Assembly (NCBI GenBank): GCA_045837725.1
Contig: JBEWZL010000123.1
Span: forward strand, 1 to 64,000
Source: Vermamoeba vermiformis
Taxonomy: Eukaryota > Tubulinea > Echinamoebida
Reading direction: 5' to 3'
Length of the DNA stretch: 64,000 nt
The notes beneath the pieces are model-generated. The model had not been told where the DNA came from and did not search any database. It saw nothing but the letters and a program-made list of their open reading frames with translations. The position numbers and the translations under genes were made by a program. This document shows, in pieces, positions 34,074 through 45,717 of the stretch (position 1 is its first letter; each line of letters starts with the position of its first letter).

Positions 34074-35082
34074 TTAATCGATGCTTAATGTGAGGCACGA
34101 GTCCCAGACAGGTCTGTCTTTCTCAACGCAGAACTGTTGGAAATCGTGGAGACCGTCGCCGTTAGCCTTATTAGGGCCTGGATAGATATTCTTATTGACG
34201 AAGATGTTAATAGCCTCTGGCCACAACTTGCCGCCAATGCCTACTGCGTACATCTGGCCTGTGTAGGTTTGACCTTCTTGCAGTCTGTTCTCATAAGTGT
34301 TTGGCATATCAAATGATACATAGACTGGGCCCTGATAACAACACGTACGTTATGACATTATAGCTAAATTTGATTGTAACTAGATCGTGTACCTTACGAC
34401 GATGAGGATTGCGACTGTCGGTCTGTATAGTCACCAAAATTACGTGATCAAAGTCTGGAGCTGTGGTGATAGCATCTAGTATAATCTATGTGTCAGCATA
34501 ATATTCTCTGGTGGATGCGGTACTTACGCGTCATGAATCGGTTCAATTGTTGGTCTTCGTACAAATAATAGCCGAGACTGCCAGGTTGCACAATGTTGAT
34601 CATCTGGGCGTAGTTGACTTCCATCAAATTGATGGTCACCGAGTTGAACATGACTGTACTAAAAAAGCCTTGGAAGAATTGTGACTGAAAAGTCATAATC
34701 TGCCGGTTCATGAATTGTGGTAAGACGAATTCTATATCAATGTTAGTATTGTTTGATATATTTTGAAGATTAATTAAGTACCTGGAGCAACGCCATAGAC
34801 TGTTTCATTTCCGGATTGCATCGCTTTACAATATGCAGCCTTGACTTCGGGTTGCACAGAGACTTGGGCGACGACAATGTATTGATGAGGACATTCGAGT
34901 TCAGCAAGATGATAGATGAAAAAGTTATCGCAAAAGGTGTTGTAATTGGGACTGAAGAAGAGGAATCCGTGCGCAGTTTTATAATCGCAAGCGCTATCAG
35001 CAGGCACTACCATACTATTATGGCCTTTGTAGGCATAGCAACTCGTGGCTAGCAGAGCGAACAACAACAGCCCTCGAAACAT
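34074..35082 (-). CDS. Secreted protein of unknown family
   Basis: Four exons (35082-34782, 34731-34528, 34475-34393, 34331-34074) sum to 281 codons plus TAA. MFRGLLLFALLATSCYAYKG is a signal peptide. Cys residues are spaced along the mature chain (SACDYKTAHG, NTFCDNFFIY, LECPHQYIV, AAYCKAMQ, QQFCVEKDRPVWDSC), consistent with disulfides in an extracellular protein. One N-glycosylation sequon (NET) is visible. No transmembrane segment. Family not recognised. The gene is convergent with the RhoGEF, 164 nt away. Confidence 0.7.
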
Positions 35083-35629
35083 CCTATGAAGATAGATTCA
35101 GTCGTATTCTTTTAAGTTGTACTTAGGGTTAATTTTTCTTTCAAAGTAGGCTGCAGCCAACGTCGCATCGACAAATTTAAAGTAGATTTTACCAGATAAA
35201 GATAAAGGCATGCAACGTTCTTCGCCGTTAATCAACGTCGTTACAAATAGAACTTACACAAACTTGAGAAATTACGAGATGTGGTTCTTCAGCACAGAGG
35301 AGGAGATAAATTAGTTCCATATACAGTACAAAAGGCCTTTCTTAGGAAATTCTTAGGTCCTTGTCGGCGAGCCAATCGTTTTAAGCCAAGGTTTGCATCG
35401 CTTTCTAGAAAGCGAATTTTGTCGGCAACTTCCGCCCAAAATAGAAGTTAAAAATTTTCCTAATGTACTCAATAATATCAATGTTGTGTTTGCGTTGAGA
35501 TTTTCGACGAGAAGCTGCTTTCGTTTCAAAATTTAAGCGCGTTCGACCCAACTACAATACTAAGATCGATCAGCTCTTTACCACAATCAGCAACGACAAC
35601 GTTTTCTGCACTCCGTAGTCATAAAAACA

Positions 35630-35660
35630 AACTTACCGATGATCCAGAAGCTATCCCAGT
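35630..35660 (-). pseudogene. 31-nt fragment identical to a trehalase exon-intron boundary
   Basis: Positions 35630-35660 are identical to 61582-61612, which in the trehalase gene encode WDSFWIIG followed by the intron donor GTAAGTT. Because the match crosses a splice donor, it is a DNA-level copy, not retroposed mRNA. Beyond this core the sequences diverge, although a weak ATATT-containing similarity continues on the exon side. No other trehalase exon is recognisable nearby. Confidence 0.55.
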
Positions 35661-35870
35661 TTCGTTAGGCTGGCCACATCGCGGCTGGCTTTGGAATATT
35701 ACGAGGATCGCGTCCCCTAACTAACTACAACCGGCTTAATGCATTTTTTGAAACTAATTGCAACAAATATTGTGATTAGATGGGAATTACAGTAGAAATA
35801 TGCATTGAATGCTTTGTTCGAGAAATTTGCTTCATTTATCGCATTTTATTTGAAATTTGGATCGGGTAAT

Positions 35871-35877
35871 TATAAAA
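35871..35877 (+). promoter_or_regulatory. TATA-box candidate for the Rab gene
   Basis: TATAAAA 60 nt upstream of the Rab start codon in AT-rich DNA. The position suits a short 5' UTR. Assignment is by sequence only. Confidence 0.35.
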
Positions 35878-35936
35878 CGCGAAACGGAAGCATTTTCAGC
35901 AAACATACAAAGTAAACACCACATTACTCACTAAAG

Positions 35937-37091
35937 ATGGGCGATGATATTGAAGAGGACCAATTTGACGAGATTTACAAAAGTAAGTTACAGATTTCGA
36001 CTGCAATTTGCAAATTTAAGTCGAAATTAATAATCTACCTTATAGACGTGTAATTTTATAAAATTAGCACTAATTTTAAATTGAGCTCGAGCAAATTACT
36101 TATTATTCAGTACGCGCAATGTCTTTATTTCAATTTATTAATTATTATTATTATTTTATAGTCGTCGTGATTGGTGATTCAGGCGTGGGTAAATCCAATA
36201 TAATTAGCCGCTACACAATGAATATTTTCAAAGAAGACTCGCTCACCACCGTCGGCGTCGAGTTCGGTCACAAAACTGTTGAGATCGACAACAAAGTCAT
36301 TAAAGCACAAATTTGGGATACTGGTACGTATAATAAATACTTTAATATCAACCAATTAAACTCTAATTATTTTCTTTTTCCATTGCAGCTGGTCAAGATC
36401 GGTTTAAGGCCTTAGTACGAGGGTAAGCTTAGTTGCATTTTATTCATTAATAGAAATATCGCTAGCTATATGATTAGAGTATAGTACTAACATCTTATTA
36501 TTATTCAGATACTATAGAAATGCAGTTGGAGGTTTGATCGTGTACAGCGTAACGGATCGCAACTCATTCGAACACCTCGAGAAGTGGCTCGAAGAATTGA
36601 CGAGCAACGCTGATGCAGGCATATTAGTGATGCTAGTTGGCAACAAATCTGACTTGGAGAGTGCTCGTAAAGTCACTACTCAAGAGGGCAAAGGTAAAGA
36701 AGATCCTCTCATTCAATTCTTCTAAAGCAATTACTTTTGAGACTATAGTGGTATTAATATGATTATACAGATTTCGCTATGAAACACGGTTTGAATTTCA
36801 TCGAGACCTCTGCTAAGATGGGCACGCAGATCGACGAAGCATTCAAGAGGATTATTCATGGTACGTAGTGCGCTGTTCAATTAATCTATGGACCGTATTA
36901 TTAATACTACTATTATTATATTAGAGATTTACGGCAAAGGCAAGAAGAAGTTGAAGACGGGAGGAGAACCAAGTCCCGCGCCAGTCACGCCCGGATTCAC
37001 GATCAAACCAGAGCCCGAGCCTGTTGAAGGCAGTGGCACTAATCCACCTGACAACGAACCTACTCAGAAGTGTCGTTGTTCAATCATGTAA
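35937..37091 (+). CDS. Rab family small GTPase
   Basis: Six exons (35937-35982, 36162-36323, 36389-36422, 36509-36693, 36771-36860, 36925-37091) give 227 residues. All G motifs are intact: GDSGVGKS (P-loop), TTVGVEFG (effector/G2), WDTAGQDRF (G3), NKSDL (G4) and ETSAK (G5). The C-terminal extension is Pro-rich and ends in KCRCSIM, two prenylatable Cys plus a CAAX-like end. It is a vesicle-traffic switch; Rab2/Rab11-like by general resemblance, but I do not assign a subfamily. The 10-residue acidic N-terminal extension ([10 protein letters not shown]) before the GTPase fold is slightly unusual. Confidence 0.93.
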
Positions 37092-37524
37092 ATACTACTG
37101 TAGTTAATTTATTATAAATTTTGACGCGAAATTTCCTTTAACGTTATGCTTTAATATTTATGGCAGCTAGTGGAGAATAGTGTCCGCAGCACGGTTAGCC
37201 TGGATCTATCCGATTCCTGCAGCTCGAATCCGTACTGATTGTTCCAAATGAACGCTATTATTGCTTCCATTTAGAACGCTTTCAGCCAAATAGTGCCCAC
37301 GAAATTCGACGGCGCTGTGTTGACGCCATAGAGTTTGTGAATCGAAGTAAACGGTAATATCTAATTCGATCCTAAGAGATAATCTGATAAATTATAATCC
37401 GGTCCTACAGAAGGTATACGCGGTGCTTGATGCAATCCAATTGCGGAGGCCGACTCCATGACGATGGAAGGCGGGATGGAGTTTCGTGCGTACGTTTTGC
37501 ATCTTCCTGCGACAGATACTGTTC
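37092..37524. other. Intergenic region between convergent genes
   Basis: 433 nt between the Rab and sugar-kinase stop codons. It presumably holds both 3' UTRs. A minus-strand open frame (37361-37543) overlaps the kinase end and has no independent support. Nothing else seen. Confidence 0.3.
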
Positions 37525-38845
37525 TTATGTGCACTTGGTCCAATCGAGAGTAATATTAGCGAGTCCTATTGCTGCTACGATGGTTCCGAGAGCTAAATTT
37601 GGTACATCCGGCGCATCCATTTTGCTTTTCTTCAGCAACACTCCAGCAGCCAATCCAGCAATAAATTTATCACCAGCACCTACTCCAGCTGTTTCTACAT
37701 GAAGCGCAGGACTATATTGAACCAAGTAACTGCTCTTCCAATGGTATTGCTGAGTCGCATCCAACAAAAACTTGGTTAACTTGTTGTAATCCTCTGCTGA
37801 TATATCGCTTCTATTTTGGCTTATTAGATCTTTTAATTCCATTCGGCTGATAGAATTGATTGCTGTTTCTAATCCAGGCCAAGTTGATACGTTTATTGTT
37901 GTACTCGAATCCGCTGATAATTTTTGCAAAGACAATGATCCGCGACTGCCTAATGTCAATACAACCCATCGTGCACCATTAGTAGCGAATAGCAATCGTT
38001 CTAACGCAATCAGTTCTCGATCTGGATCCAAACTCTGCGTACTGGAATTATCGTCCATAAACAGCTTGATGTAATTCAAACTGGCGACTAAATATTGCGC
38101 CTGTTTTCTCAATTCTTCGAATTCTTCGCTGCGGGCTCGTTCGCAGTCCAGAATCAGCGGAATAATTGCTGTACGAGCACGGGACAACTCGGCTACTCTT
38201 AGCGCTGCTTTTGTAAAGCGTCCGTCGAGGTAAATAAGGTCTGTATTATCTAGCATAGCACTGTGTATAGTATTGTCGACATTTAGCTCGTTGGCAGGGT
38301 TATGAACAATTGTTCTGGTTCCATGAGCCACATCCGCTATTCTAAACAAAAGAAATATAAGCTATCGGTCCTTATAATACCTTAATATATTCCTTACACG
38401 AAACTGAATGCCGTGTTCATATTCTCATCAATAACAATATGTTGCGTGTCAATATTATTCTGCTGGCATAATTCAAGCACTTTTTTGCCGTGTGGATCCG
38501 CTCCAACTTTCGATATAATTCGCGTGTGTATTCCCATAGACGACAACATGGATAGGGCATTGTAGCAATTACCGCCACCTGTGCACTGAAATTAAAATCA
38601 GACTTGAGTTCAAAATGCTACTGAGGCCGATTATTTTGCTTTAAATATACCTCTAACGATTGACTACGCATTTTTTCATCGGGTTCGGGGTAATGATCGA
38701 CAGTGGCAATGTAATCTAACGGAAATAAATATTAGAATATTAGGTTCAGCATTTCAAATGCATAATTGAGTGGTATACTGTGCTTACCAATAATTGCCAA
38801 GCCTACACCAAGCACGTTATAATTTTTTAAATTAGTTTGCGCCAT
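37525..38845 (-). CDS. PfkB/ribokinase-family sugar kinase
   Basis: Four exons (38845-38788, 38715-38651, 38585-38398, 38341-37525) give 375 residues. The start reads NVLGVGLAIIDYIATVDHYP, then CTGGGNCYNALSMLSSMG (the PfkB GG...N.A..L signature 1 region). Near the C-terminus ETAGVGAGDKFIAGLAAGVL matches PfkB signature 2, including the catalytic Asp of GAGD. Members phosphorylate sugars or nucleosides with ATP (ribokinase, fructokinase, ketohexokinase, adenosine kinase); the substrate cannot be fixed here. The body is somewhat long for ribokinase, with a Gln/Asp-rich insert near residue 290. No targeting peptide. Confidence 0.88.
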
Positions 38846-39064
38846 TTGAAGAGATTTGACACTGTTTGCGTCTTGGTGCTAAATACGTTGTACTGATACG
38901 AATAAACTATGTCGCGCAATACACTGTATCTTTGATATTGTTTTGAATTGTGTTACGCCTGTGGTCACAACTAGGCTTTGGTTTTGAGTTTCAATTTCGA
39001 TTTTTTGTTGCGCGAATCAACACAAGCTCTTTTCAGCTCGTTATATTAAAATAGTAGCATAAAT

Positions 39065-40564
39065 ATGTCTCTTAAGGGCAAGACTCTTTTCATCACCGGT
39101 GCCACTCGTGGTATTGGTAAAGCAATCGCGATCAGGTAAATTATTGCAATTTTAAAATATCTTCTCGTGCTTTAATTATTTCAATTTGCGTATAATATTA
39201 GCGATAATAATTTAATCGATATGCACGCTAGACAATCGATAAAAGCCGCATCTGACTCAATTTGAAAAACTAAATTTCTGTTTAACAGAGCGGCACAAGA
39301 CGGCGCCAATATTGTAATTGCAGCTAAAACAGTGACCCCACACCCTTCATTAGAGGGCACTATTCACACTGCTGCTGAAGAAGTGCGAAAGGCTGGAGGA
39401 AAATGTCTCGCGTGTGTTTGTGACATCCGCAATGAGGATCAAATCAAAAAGGCTATCGATGAGACTATTAAGACATTCGGAGGTAAGATATTTATTAATT
39501 TTGCGTTATTTGTATTTTATGCGGAGGAAATTTGCCTTTCCCACCTCCGCGGATCGACGCATTAACCTTTAACACTCATCAAGAGAGAATTAATATCAAT
39601 GTTAATACTGATATCAGGCATCGATATCTTGGTGAACAACGCTAGCGCCATTAACTTGACCGGTACACTTGAAACTGACATGAAGAAGTTCGATCTGATG
39701 CACTCCATTAACCTTAGGTACGAGCAGCTAATATAAATATTTAACTATAACACTATATTTTAATGTGACGAATTAACGAGATCTCGTACTTGAATAATAT
39801 CATTAATTTTATCGCGCAGAGGCACGTACTTGGTGTCCAAGCTGTGTTTGCCTTATTTGTTAAAATCATCCAACCCGCACATCTTGAACATCTCCCCGCC
39901 ACTCACTATGCAGCCCAAATGGTTCCAACATCACGTCGCATATACTATGGCCAAGTAAGTGTCACGAACATGACACGTGTCAACTGCATCGCTAACTCCT
40001 CACCAACAGATACGGCATGTCAATGTGCGTGTTGGGCATGGCTGCTGAGTTCAAGTACGTAATTGATTGCCACAATAGCCGAAGAATATTGACATGTTGT
40101 TCAGGGACCAAGGTGTTGGTGTCAATGCTTTGTGGCCTCGCACGATGATCGCCACTGCTGCTGTGGTAAGTGTCACCGTAATATTACGATACTAGGCGAC
40201 GGCAGTAACGTGATGTGATAGAAATGGATGGGTGGTGATGCGATGATGAAAGCCAGTCGCAAGCCAGAAATCATGTCTGACGCGGCTTATTGGATCTTGA
40301 CTCAAAAGGGCTCGCAATGCACGGGCAACTTCTTCATCGACGAGGACTTGTTGCGCAACAAATGTGGCGTCAAGGACTTTGAGCCGTACGTTCTATACTA
40401 TAATCTATAATTTAAGGCGAGAAATATTTATTAACTAATTTGTAACTAGCTACGCAAATGTACCGGGTGAGAAGCTCGGCTTAGACTTCTTCTTGCCTGA
40501 TGAAGACGTGCAAGTGGACTTCACTAAGGATCAAACCATCTTTTCGAAGAAAGCAAAGCTTTAA
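39065..40564 (+). CDS. HSDL2-like: HSDL2-type short-chain dehydrogenase, peroxisomal
   Basis: Eight exons (39065-39135, 39289-39482, 39618-39717, 39820-39954, 40010-40054, 40105-40165, 40222-40385, 40450-40564) give 294 residues. The Rossmann motif TGATRGIGKA binds NAD(P), NNAS follows, and the catalytic YxxxK is YTMAKYG. The sequence follows HSDL2 closely (AAKTVTPHPSLEGTIHTAAE; PPLTMQPKWF). Human HSDL2 has an SCP2 domain after the SDR; here the protein ends without one. The last residues KKAKL end in AKL, a canonical PTS1 peroxisomal signal, matching the known location of the family. It probably acts on fatty-acyl or steroid-like substrates. Confidence 0.9.
39502..39574 (+). ncRNA. Intronic hairpin, single-hairpin H/ACA-like candidate
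   Basis: In SDR intron 2, TGCGT (39502-39506) pairs with ACGCA (39557-39561). An internal loop separates this from an upper stem GCGGAGG (39521-39527) / CCTCCGC (39544-39550). ACA follows at 39572-39574. The two-stem-with-pocket shape is H/ACA-like, but the pocket-to-ACA distance is about 21 nt, longer than the usual 14-16. Confidence 0.25.
39971..39982. repeat. Palindrome TGACACGTGTCA (copy 2)
   Basis: Exact 12-mer inside the fourth intron of the SDR gene. Confidence 0.6.
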
Positions 40565-40755
40565 ATAGCGGATCTCAATGTGCTCGTTTCATAAACCTCT
40601 AATTTTTGTTTTCCTGACTTCAACTCGTTATTGCATAGCCTCTTGATTGATTTATTGTGGTCATTACTTCTGGATCCGATTTCAGACATTGTCAGATTAC
40701 ATCTTAAAAAGGTTTTATTTACATTTCGCAGTTATATTTTGTGTTGTATTTACAA

Positions 40756-41211
40756 TTAATGAATTATATTAACAGGTTGTTCATCGTCTACATGATGATC
40801 TTCAAATTTTGTACAAATGTATTCGATCTGCTCGCCTTTACAAGTTATAAATTAGATCAGCCATATTTACCGCAGATCAACTAGTACTTACTTAACATGC
40901 GTTGTTTCTTAGTCACGCGACCATTTACAGTATCCTTACTCACATCTTCTTCAAACGGCTCGTTCTCGTTGTAAGTAGATTCGTATTTTCTTTTGCGAGG
41001 CTTAACTTGGATCACGACTACAAAGACGCTGAGTAAGGTATAGCGATGAAAAGTGGGTCTTATAGCACGTACCATTGTTATTATTATAATCCACATCGGA
41101 CATGGAATCATCTACGGATTAATAACGTTAATTTATTGCAAGATCCGACGGATGCGTTAATTAAGACTTACCGGATGAAGATGAATCGCTAGAATAGCTT
41201 TCAATGACCAT
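40756..41211 (-). CDS. Small acidic/basic nuclear-like protein
   Basis: Four exons read on the minus strand: ATG at 41211 (MVIESYSSDSSS), then DSMSDVDYNNNN, then KPRKRKYESTYNENEPFEED with a TKKQR basic patch, then a last exon EQIEYICTKFEDHHVDDEQP ending in TAA at 40756-40758. It has about 95 residues in total. The Ser/Asp-rich head and the KPRKRKY patch suggest a nuclear protein. Without the last intron a shorter product ending MLSKY would result. No family is recognised. Confidence 0.55.
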
Positions 41212-41695
41212 TTTTGCTGAATGGATCTTCTTAAGAACCAATATTCTTAACGGCGTTTGGCGTCTCATAATTTTAAACTGAAATCTGAAAATTATAAAAA
41301 ATGCTTTAGTTTATATTATTAAGTTTCTGCTTAGTGTATGATATGCATAACATCGCTTATATTGATTTTATTAATAATTTAAATATTTTGAAAATGGTTT
41401 AAGAAAAGTCCGATGCGATCGGTTAATTTACGAACATTACCTGAATTTAAAATCTGTACATAAGTCTCCGGCCACTAATACTATTTTACAACTACTATTA
41501 TACAATACTATGCACCACTTTGTGTGGCTCACGAGACGAATTGTGGACAAAATGCGCAAAAGTGAAAAGCGCAATAAAATAGGAACAATTAACCACGTCA
41601 GCACAACAGAATTGATTGTAAATATCTATATTGTAATATATGTTAAGAGAATAGAGTATATTTGAACTCTGCAAACGAATTTAAGAAAAGTTGAA
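41212..41695. promoter_or_regulatory. Divergent promoter region (small nuclear-like gene / RING gene)
   Basis: 484 nt of AT-rich sequence between two genes transcribed away from each other. No ORF, repeat or RNA structure stands out. Confidence 0.3.
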
Positions 41696-44130
41696 ATGAA
41701 TCCATTCACAGAACTTGAAGAAGAGCTCAGATGCTCGTTGTGTTTGGAACTATTTACTGAACCACGAACACTACCATGTGGACATACTTATTGCACGATG
41801 TGCTTGCAAGATGTTTGTAAGTTAGTCGATGTTGAAAAGATCTTGCATAATTGAAAAAAAATTTAATTCTCCACGGAAAGGAAAATATTTATTCCCTTCA
41901 AATATTAAATGAAATTATCGCGTATATAATTATTTACGAATTTTTATTGTGATAAATTAATATTAAATAATTATTTTGACAGATCGCAAGTCAAACTCGT
42001 CTAACTGGCTAAATTGCCCTTTATGTCGCGAAAAACATCCGATAGAAGGCATGGGCATATTGTCATTCCCTAAGAATTTCCACATAGCAAATATAGTCGA
42101 TAAAGTCAAATCACTAGCCTCTACAAATCAGATGCAGAATAACGCGATCCGACCTCCAACTCAGCCCTTAAGCAATTCAAATAATATAGCCCCACCTATG
42201 GACGATGTACATAATATGAGCATGCACGACGTTAATCCTTCAGCACCACCAATCATAGAAGAAGAATTTCATAATCACAACGTGCCACATCCACAACCCA
42301 TTCACGTACACCAGCCTTATTACCCTCCAAATACTCAGCCATATGTATATCCCTACCCTACTACATACCAATTCTCCCCGATTCAATCGACGAACACCAA
42401 CACGAATCCACATCCCGTTACACAAACTCAAGTGCTGCCTTACCCTGTCGAATATAGTGCTGCCGTTGATAGGAACACTGTTGATATGGAAAAGAAAAGA
42501 CAAATGGAATACGATGAACTATTAGCAACGAGTCTGCAGTTTGGCGATGATCAGGTACGTTTGATCTGAAAATTAAATTTCGCTTATTTAATGCTCATAA
42601 TTAATGCATATTATAGGCACCTCATAATGCTATGGATGCACCGAATATCAACAGCAATGCGCAACAACCATTAGAATTTCCAGTCGTTAATCCATTCGAC
42701 AAACCAGCCACGAGTCCTAAAAGCCCTAACAATGTACATAATACCACCAATAATACTATGAATACGAATAGAAGCAATAATAATAACAACAATAATGCAT
42801 ATCCTGGTGCTCATTCAACGAACAACATCAGACCTGTAAATAGCGCTGAATTCGTAAGTACTCGTACATTGCAGCATATTCATCAATGTCTTCCATAATA
42901 TAGTGACCTATTAATTATGTACCAAAGTTATATATTAATACTGTATTAACTAACGAATTCTTCGTGATCAGGTCTCCATTCGCTACGGTGATTTTATGAC
43001 GCAGTTGAGTGACGTGGCACCACTCATTTCTGAATGGGCGTACTCTATTTGGTTTGCACCTGCCAAGTACGTAATATACATGCATATAAGAGATTATAGC
43101 CCTATTACCTAAAATCACACTAACACCTCGGATCCAGCTTTGCGAAAGACATCCGATTAGGCCCCATTCAAGCAGCAGTCGCGCCGTATTATATCTTCGA
43201 TGTCAAATTAGAGTTGCGATTCACGGCTGAAGTGAATTATGTCGGCACACGTGACTGGCGACCAATCACAGGCCGTCGTCAGGGTCAATACGCCAAACTG
43301 CTCGCGAATGGCGTGGACTCGTCGTGCGTGCATCACAGACTCATTGTGCAAGGCGATGCGGAGTTTGATTTGTCCAAATTAGTGAGGATCCTTATTAAGT
43401 AATGTAATTTCGTGACACTAACTTTGATGCTAGGAAGTTGTGAGTGGTGTGGGAGGATGGCTCTGGAAAGGAATTAACAAGCTACTAGGTGCCGAGGTAT
43501 GTCTAGTTATAGCATAGATCGAATGATGCTCGCTGCTTGAGCGGATCTGTCACGTGTTCAAATTGACACTAGACCAATTGTTTGGATGTACTTTGAAAAT
43601 AGATTTCTATCCATAATTTAGGTATTTATTATCCCAATACTAATGTAATTTCTCTGCAGCAAGAAAAAAGAGACAAAAATCAACCGCCCAAGAACGCACT
43701 CGTGTTGGGTGCATTGCCGTACCAGACGTGTTGGCAGACAGTGATGGAGAACATTAAGACCAGTGAATTGACTAAAGTAGAGATCGATCTGCGTAACGAT
43801 AAGAATATCAGTGGTATTCGTAATGTAAGTTTAATAACTAATCGAATTTTCTTGCGAGTGGATCCGATCCAGATCTGACCTATTTTTGTCGTTTAGATTG
43901 AAGTCAAAATAGGCGAGACACAATTGACCAAGTCACTAGTGTACTTCCCAGTATATTTGACCTCGTACGCGTACCAAACACAAGTATATCTGGTCGTCGT
44001 CAATGGTCAAAATGGTCAAGTCTACGCTGATCGACCGCACAATGCAATGGGCAAAATGCTTGATTTGACCAAGTCAGGCATTGAATTCATCGCTAATTTA
44101 TTCCCTGGCAAGACAAACAAGAAGATCTAA
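41696..44130 (+). CDS. RING-finger protein (putative E3 ubiquitin ligase)
   Basis: Eight exons (41696-41816, 41983-42554, 42617-42853, 42972-43066, 43138-43381, 43434-43496, 43660-43824, 43897-44130) give 576 residues. A C3HC4 RING lies at residues 13-65: [13 protein letters not shown] and CPLC; the RING is split by the first intron. Residues about 85-290 are low complexity, Pro/His/Gln/Asn-rich ([17 protein letters not shown]). The C-terminal 280 residues form a folded region ([35 protein letters not shown]) that I do not recognise. The RING position at the N-terminus is TRIM/RNF-like, but no B-box is visible. The gene ends 62 nt from the convergent surface-protein gene, with AATAAA at 44145. 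Confidence 0.82.
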
Positions 44131-44144
44131 TGCGAGTAAGTGTA

Positions 44145-44150
44145 AATAAA
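44145..44150 (+). terminator. Polyadenylation signal AATAAA (RING gene)
   Basis: Hexamer 15 nt after the RING-gene stop, in the 61-nt gap before the convergent gene's stop; the two 3' UTRs must nearly or actually overlap. Confidence 0.5.
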
Positions 44151-44191
44151 ATATTAATTTATTCCGACAAAAATGTATAGTTCAAAATAAG

Positions 44192-45440
44192 TTACAGAGA
44201 AAGAACCGCTGTTGTAAGCGCTAACAGTATCAGTTCTGTTAAGTGGAGTGTAAATGTATTTCCTGGTGATGATGCGAGGCCTTCGCGGTTGTCCGAAGAA
44301 CCGGTGATGTTCGACTGAGGTGGCAAATAATTTTTCAAACTAGATTTGCATCAGATTACTTTACGCTTTCAAATAATCATATAAAAATAAGCTTACGTCG
44401 TGATGAAGTCGACGTCTTCGTTCAAGCGCTTCAAAAGCTCCTGCTGAATTTCCTCCGAAGTCAGCTGGTACAAATACGGAGTAGCTATAGTAACCTTGAG
44501 CACATAACCATCTTCAAAGGTTTCGGATACCTAAAATTTCGCAGTAAAAAATGGTACCTTCGAAGGAACGTCCTTACCTCAACAGTTAATCGGGGTCCAG
44601 CCCCTAAGCTATCTTGCAAATAACGCTCCAGTTTTTCCAGTTGATCACTTGAGGGAACCGCACCAACGATGCGAATGAAAACAAATAACGGCTCTGAGGA
44701 AAATTTCAGCGTACAATATTAAGTGGACTTGCTAACCTATCGTTATCCAGCCTAGATGATATGTTAACTCGAGCATGCAAATACGAACATGATACTTACA
44801 GCGCACATCTATGCCGAAGGGACCATAATCGTCTCCGTCATAGTCGTAGAAGGTAGAAACCGCGTAGCAAGATACTTTTGGGGGTATATTCTCGATAACT
44901 GCGTTTGTTAGAAGCTATGTTGCGGCACAATCAATTACCTGTCGTAAAGGGAACAATTCCATAATTTAGCCACGTTACGAGACGTGCGCTGAAAGTCTGC
45001 AAGGTTCTGGGTTGCAGTGTTGCGTTGGCCAAGTAGCTAGCGTCGACAGTAACGTTGAAGGTCGCTTCCTCGTAATTTAACCCTAAAAGGAGGATAAAGA
45101 AAATGCGAATGAGACGTCCGTGTACTTACAAAATTCTTGATCTTCCAATTGAATCTGCCCAAAAGTTGATGGTAGAATAAAGTTAAATAATATTGCGGAA
45201 CCATTGGCTAAGGTAAAATTATTTCCAGTAAATCTGGCAGTCTGAAGTCCAACGTCGAACGCTGAAGAGATGCGCAAATCCGAAAAGTAAAGCACATCAT
45301 TGGTGCAGTTGAATGCTCCGTAGCCTGATATTGAGCAATCAGCGCGAACTCCTAAGAAAAGATTAGACAAAAGCGCGTTTCGGCTGAATTCGCACCGAGG
45401 CAGATGCAAGCCAGAAACAGAAGAACGTAGTAAGCTTTCA
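44192..45440 (-). CDS. Cell-surface protein with signal peptide and GPI-anchor-like C-terminus
   Basis: About six exons. The first encodes MKAYYVLLFLACIC, a signal peptide, starting at 45440. The middle is beta-rich with several N-glycosylation sequons (NCTN, NFTL, NGSA, NVTV, NATL). One C-terminal domain (FVFIRIVGAVPSSDQLEKLE ... TVEVSETFEDGYVL) has a SEA-like alternation. The end (SSPGNTFTLHLTELILLALT...) is small residues, a spacer and a hydrophobic tail, the plan of a GPI-attachment signal. The junction between the exon ending at about 44822 (GIDVRC) and the next at about 44696 does not work cleanly: the only acceptor I see creates an in-frame TAG. The gene may be impaired, or I have the wrong donor. 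Confidence 0.6.
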
Positions 45441-45717
45441 TTGGACGCTGTCTCTTATCAAACGGAAAACAAATTAATTATGCAAGTAGAACAAAAACTC
45501 CGCCATTGAATCGAAGCAATATCAAAAAAAAAGAATATCATTTTGTGAACGAAAGTGATCTGACAAGCGTCGGCGTTTCGCCGCGTATTACAAAATATTG
45601 ATTCACTTTTTGTCTGGCTTTCTTTTTGATTCATTTGCATAATAGATAAGGGATCATAGTCGCTGTAGTCATAATCCTTCCCCACGAGCTTTTTTAGGTT
45701 GCGAATAGCTTCTTTTT

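Larger units (their letters stand above)
35083..35936. other. Long intergenic region with a fossil trehalase-exon fragment
   Basis: 854 nt, the longest gene-free stretch. It has no convincing ORF. Its one notable feature is a 31-nt match to the trehalase gene (separate entry). Upstream of the Rab ATG it contains a TATAAAA at 35871-35877. No tRNA- or snRNA-like signature was found by eye. Confidence 0.4.

Noticed and set aside
37361-37543. A separate small gene after the sugar kinase
   Set aside because: It overlaps the kinase end in another frame, has no clear start context and looks like 3' UTR.
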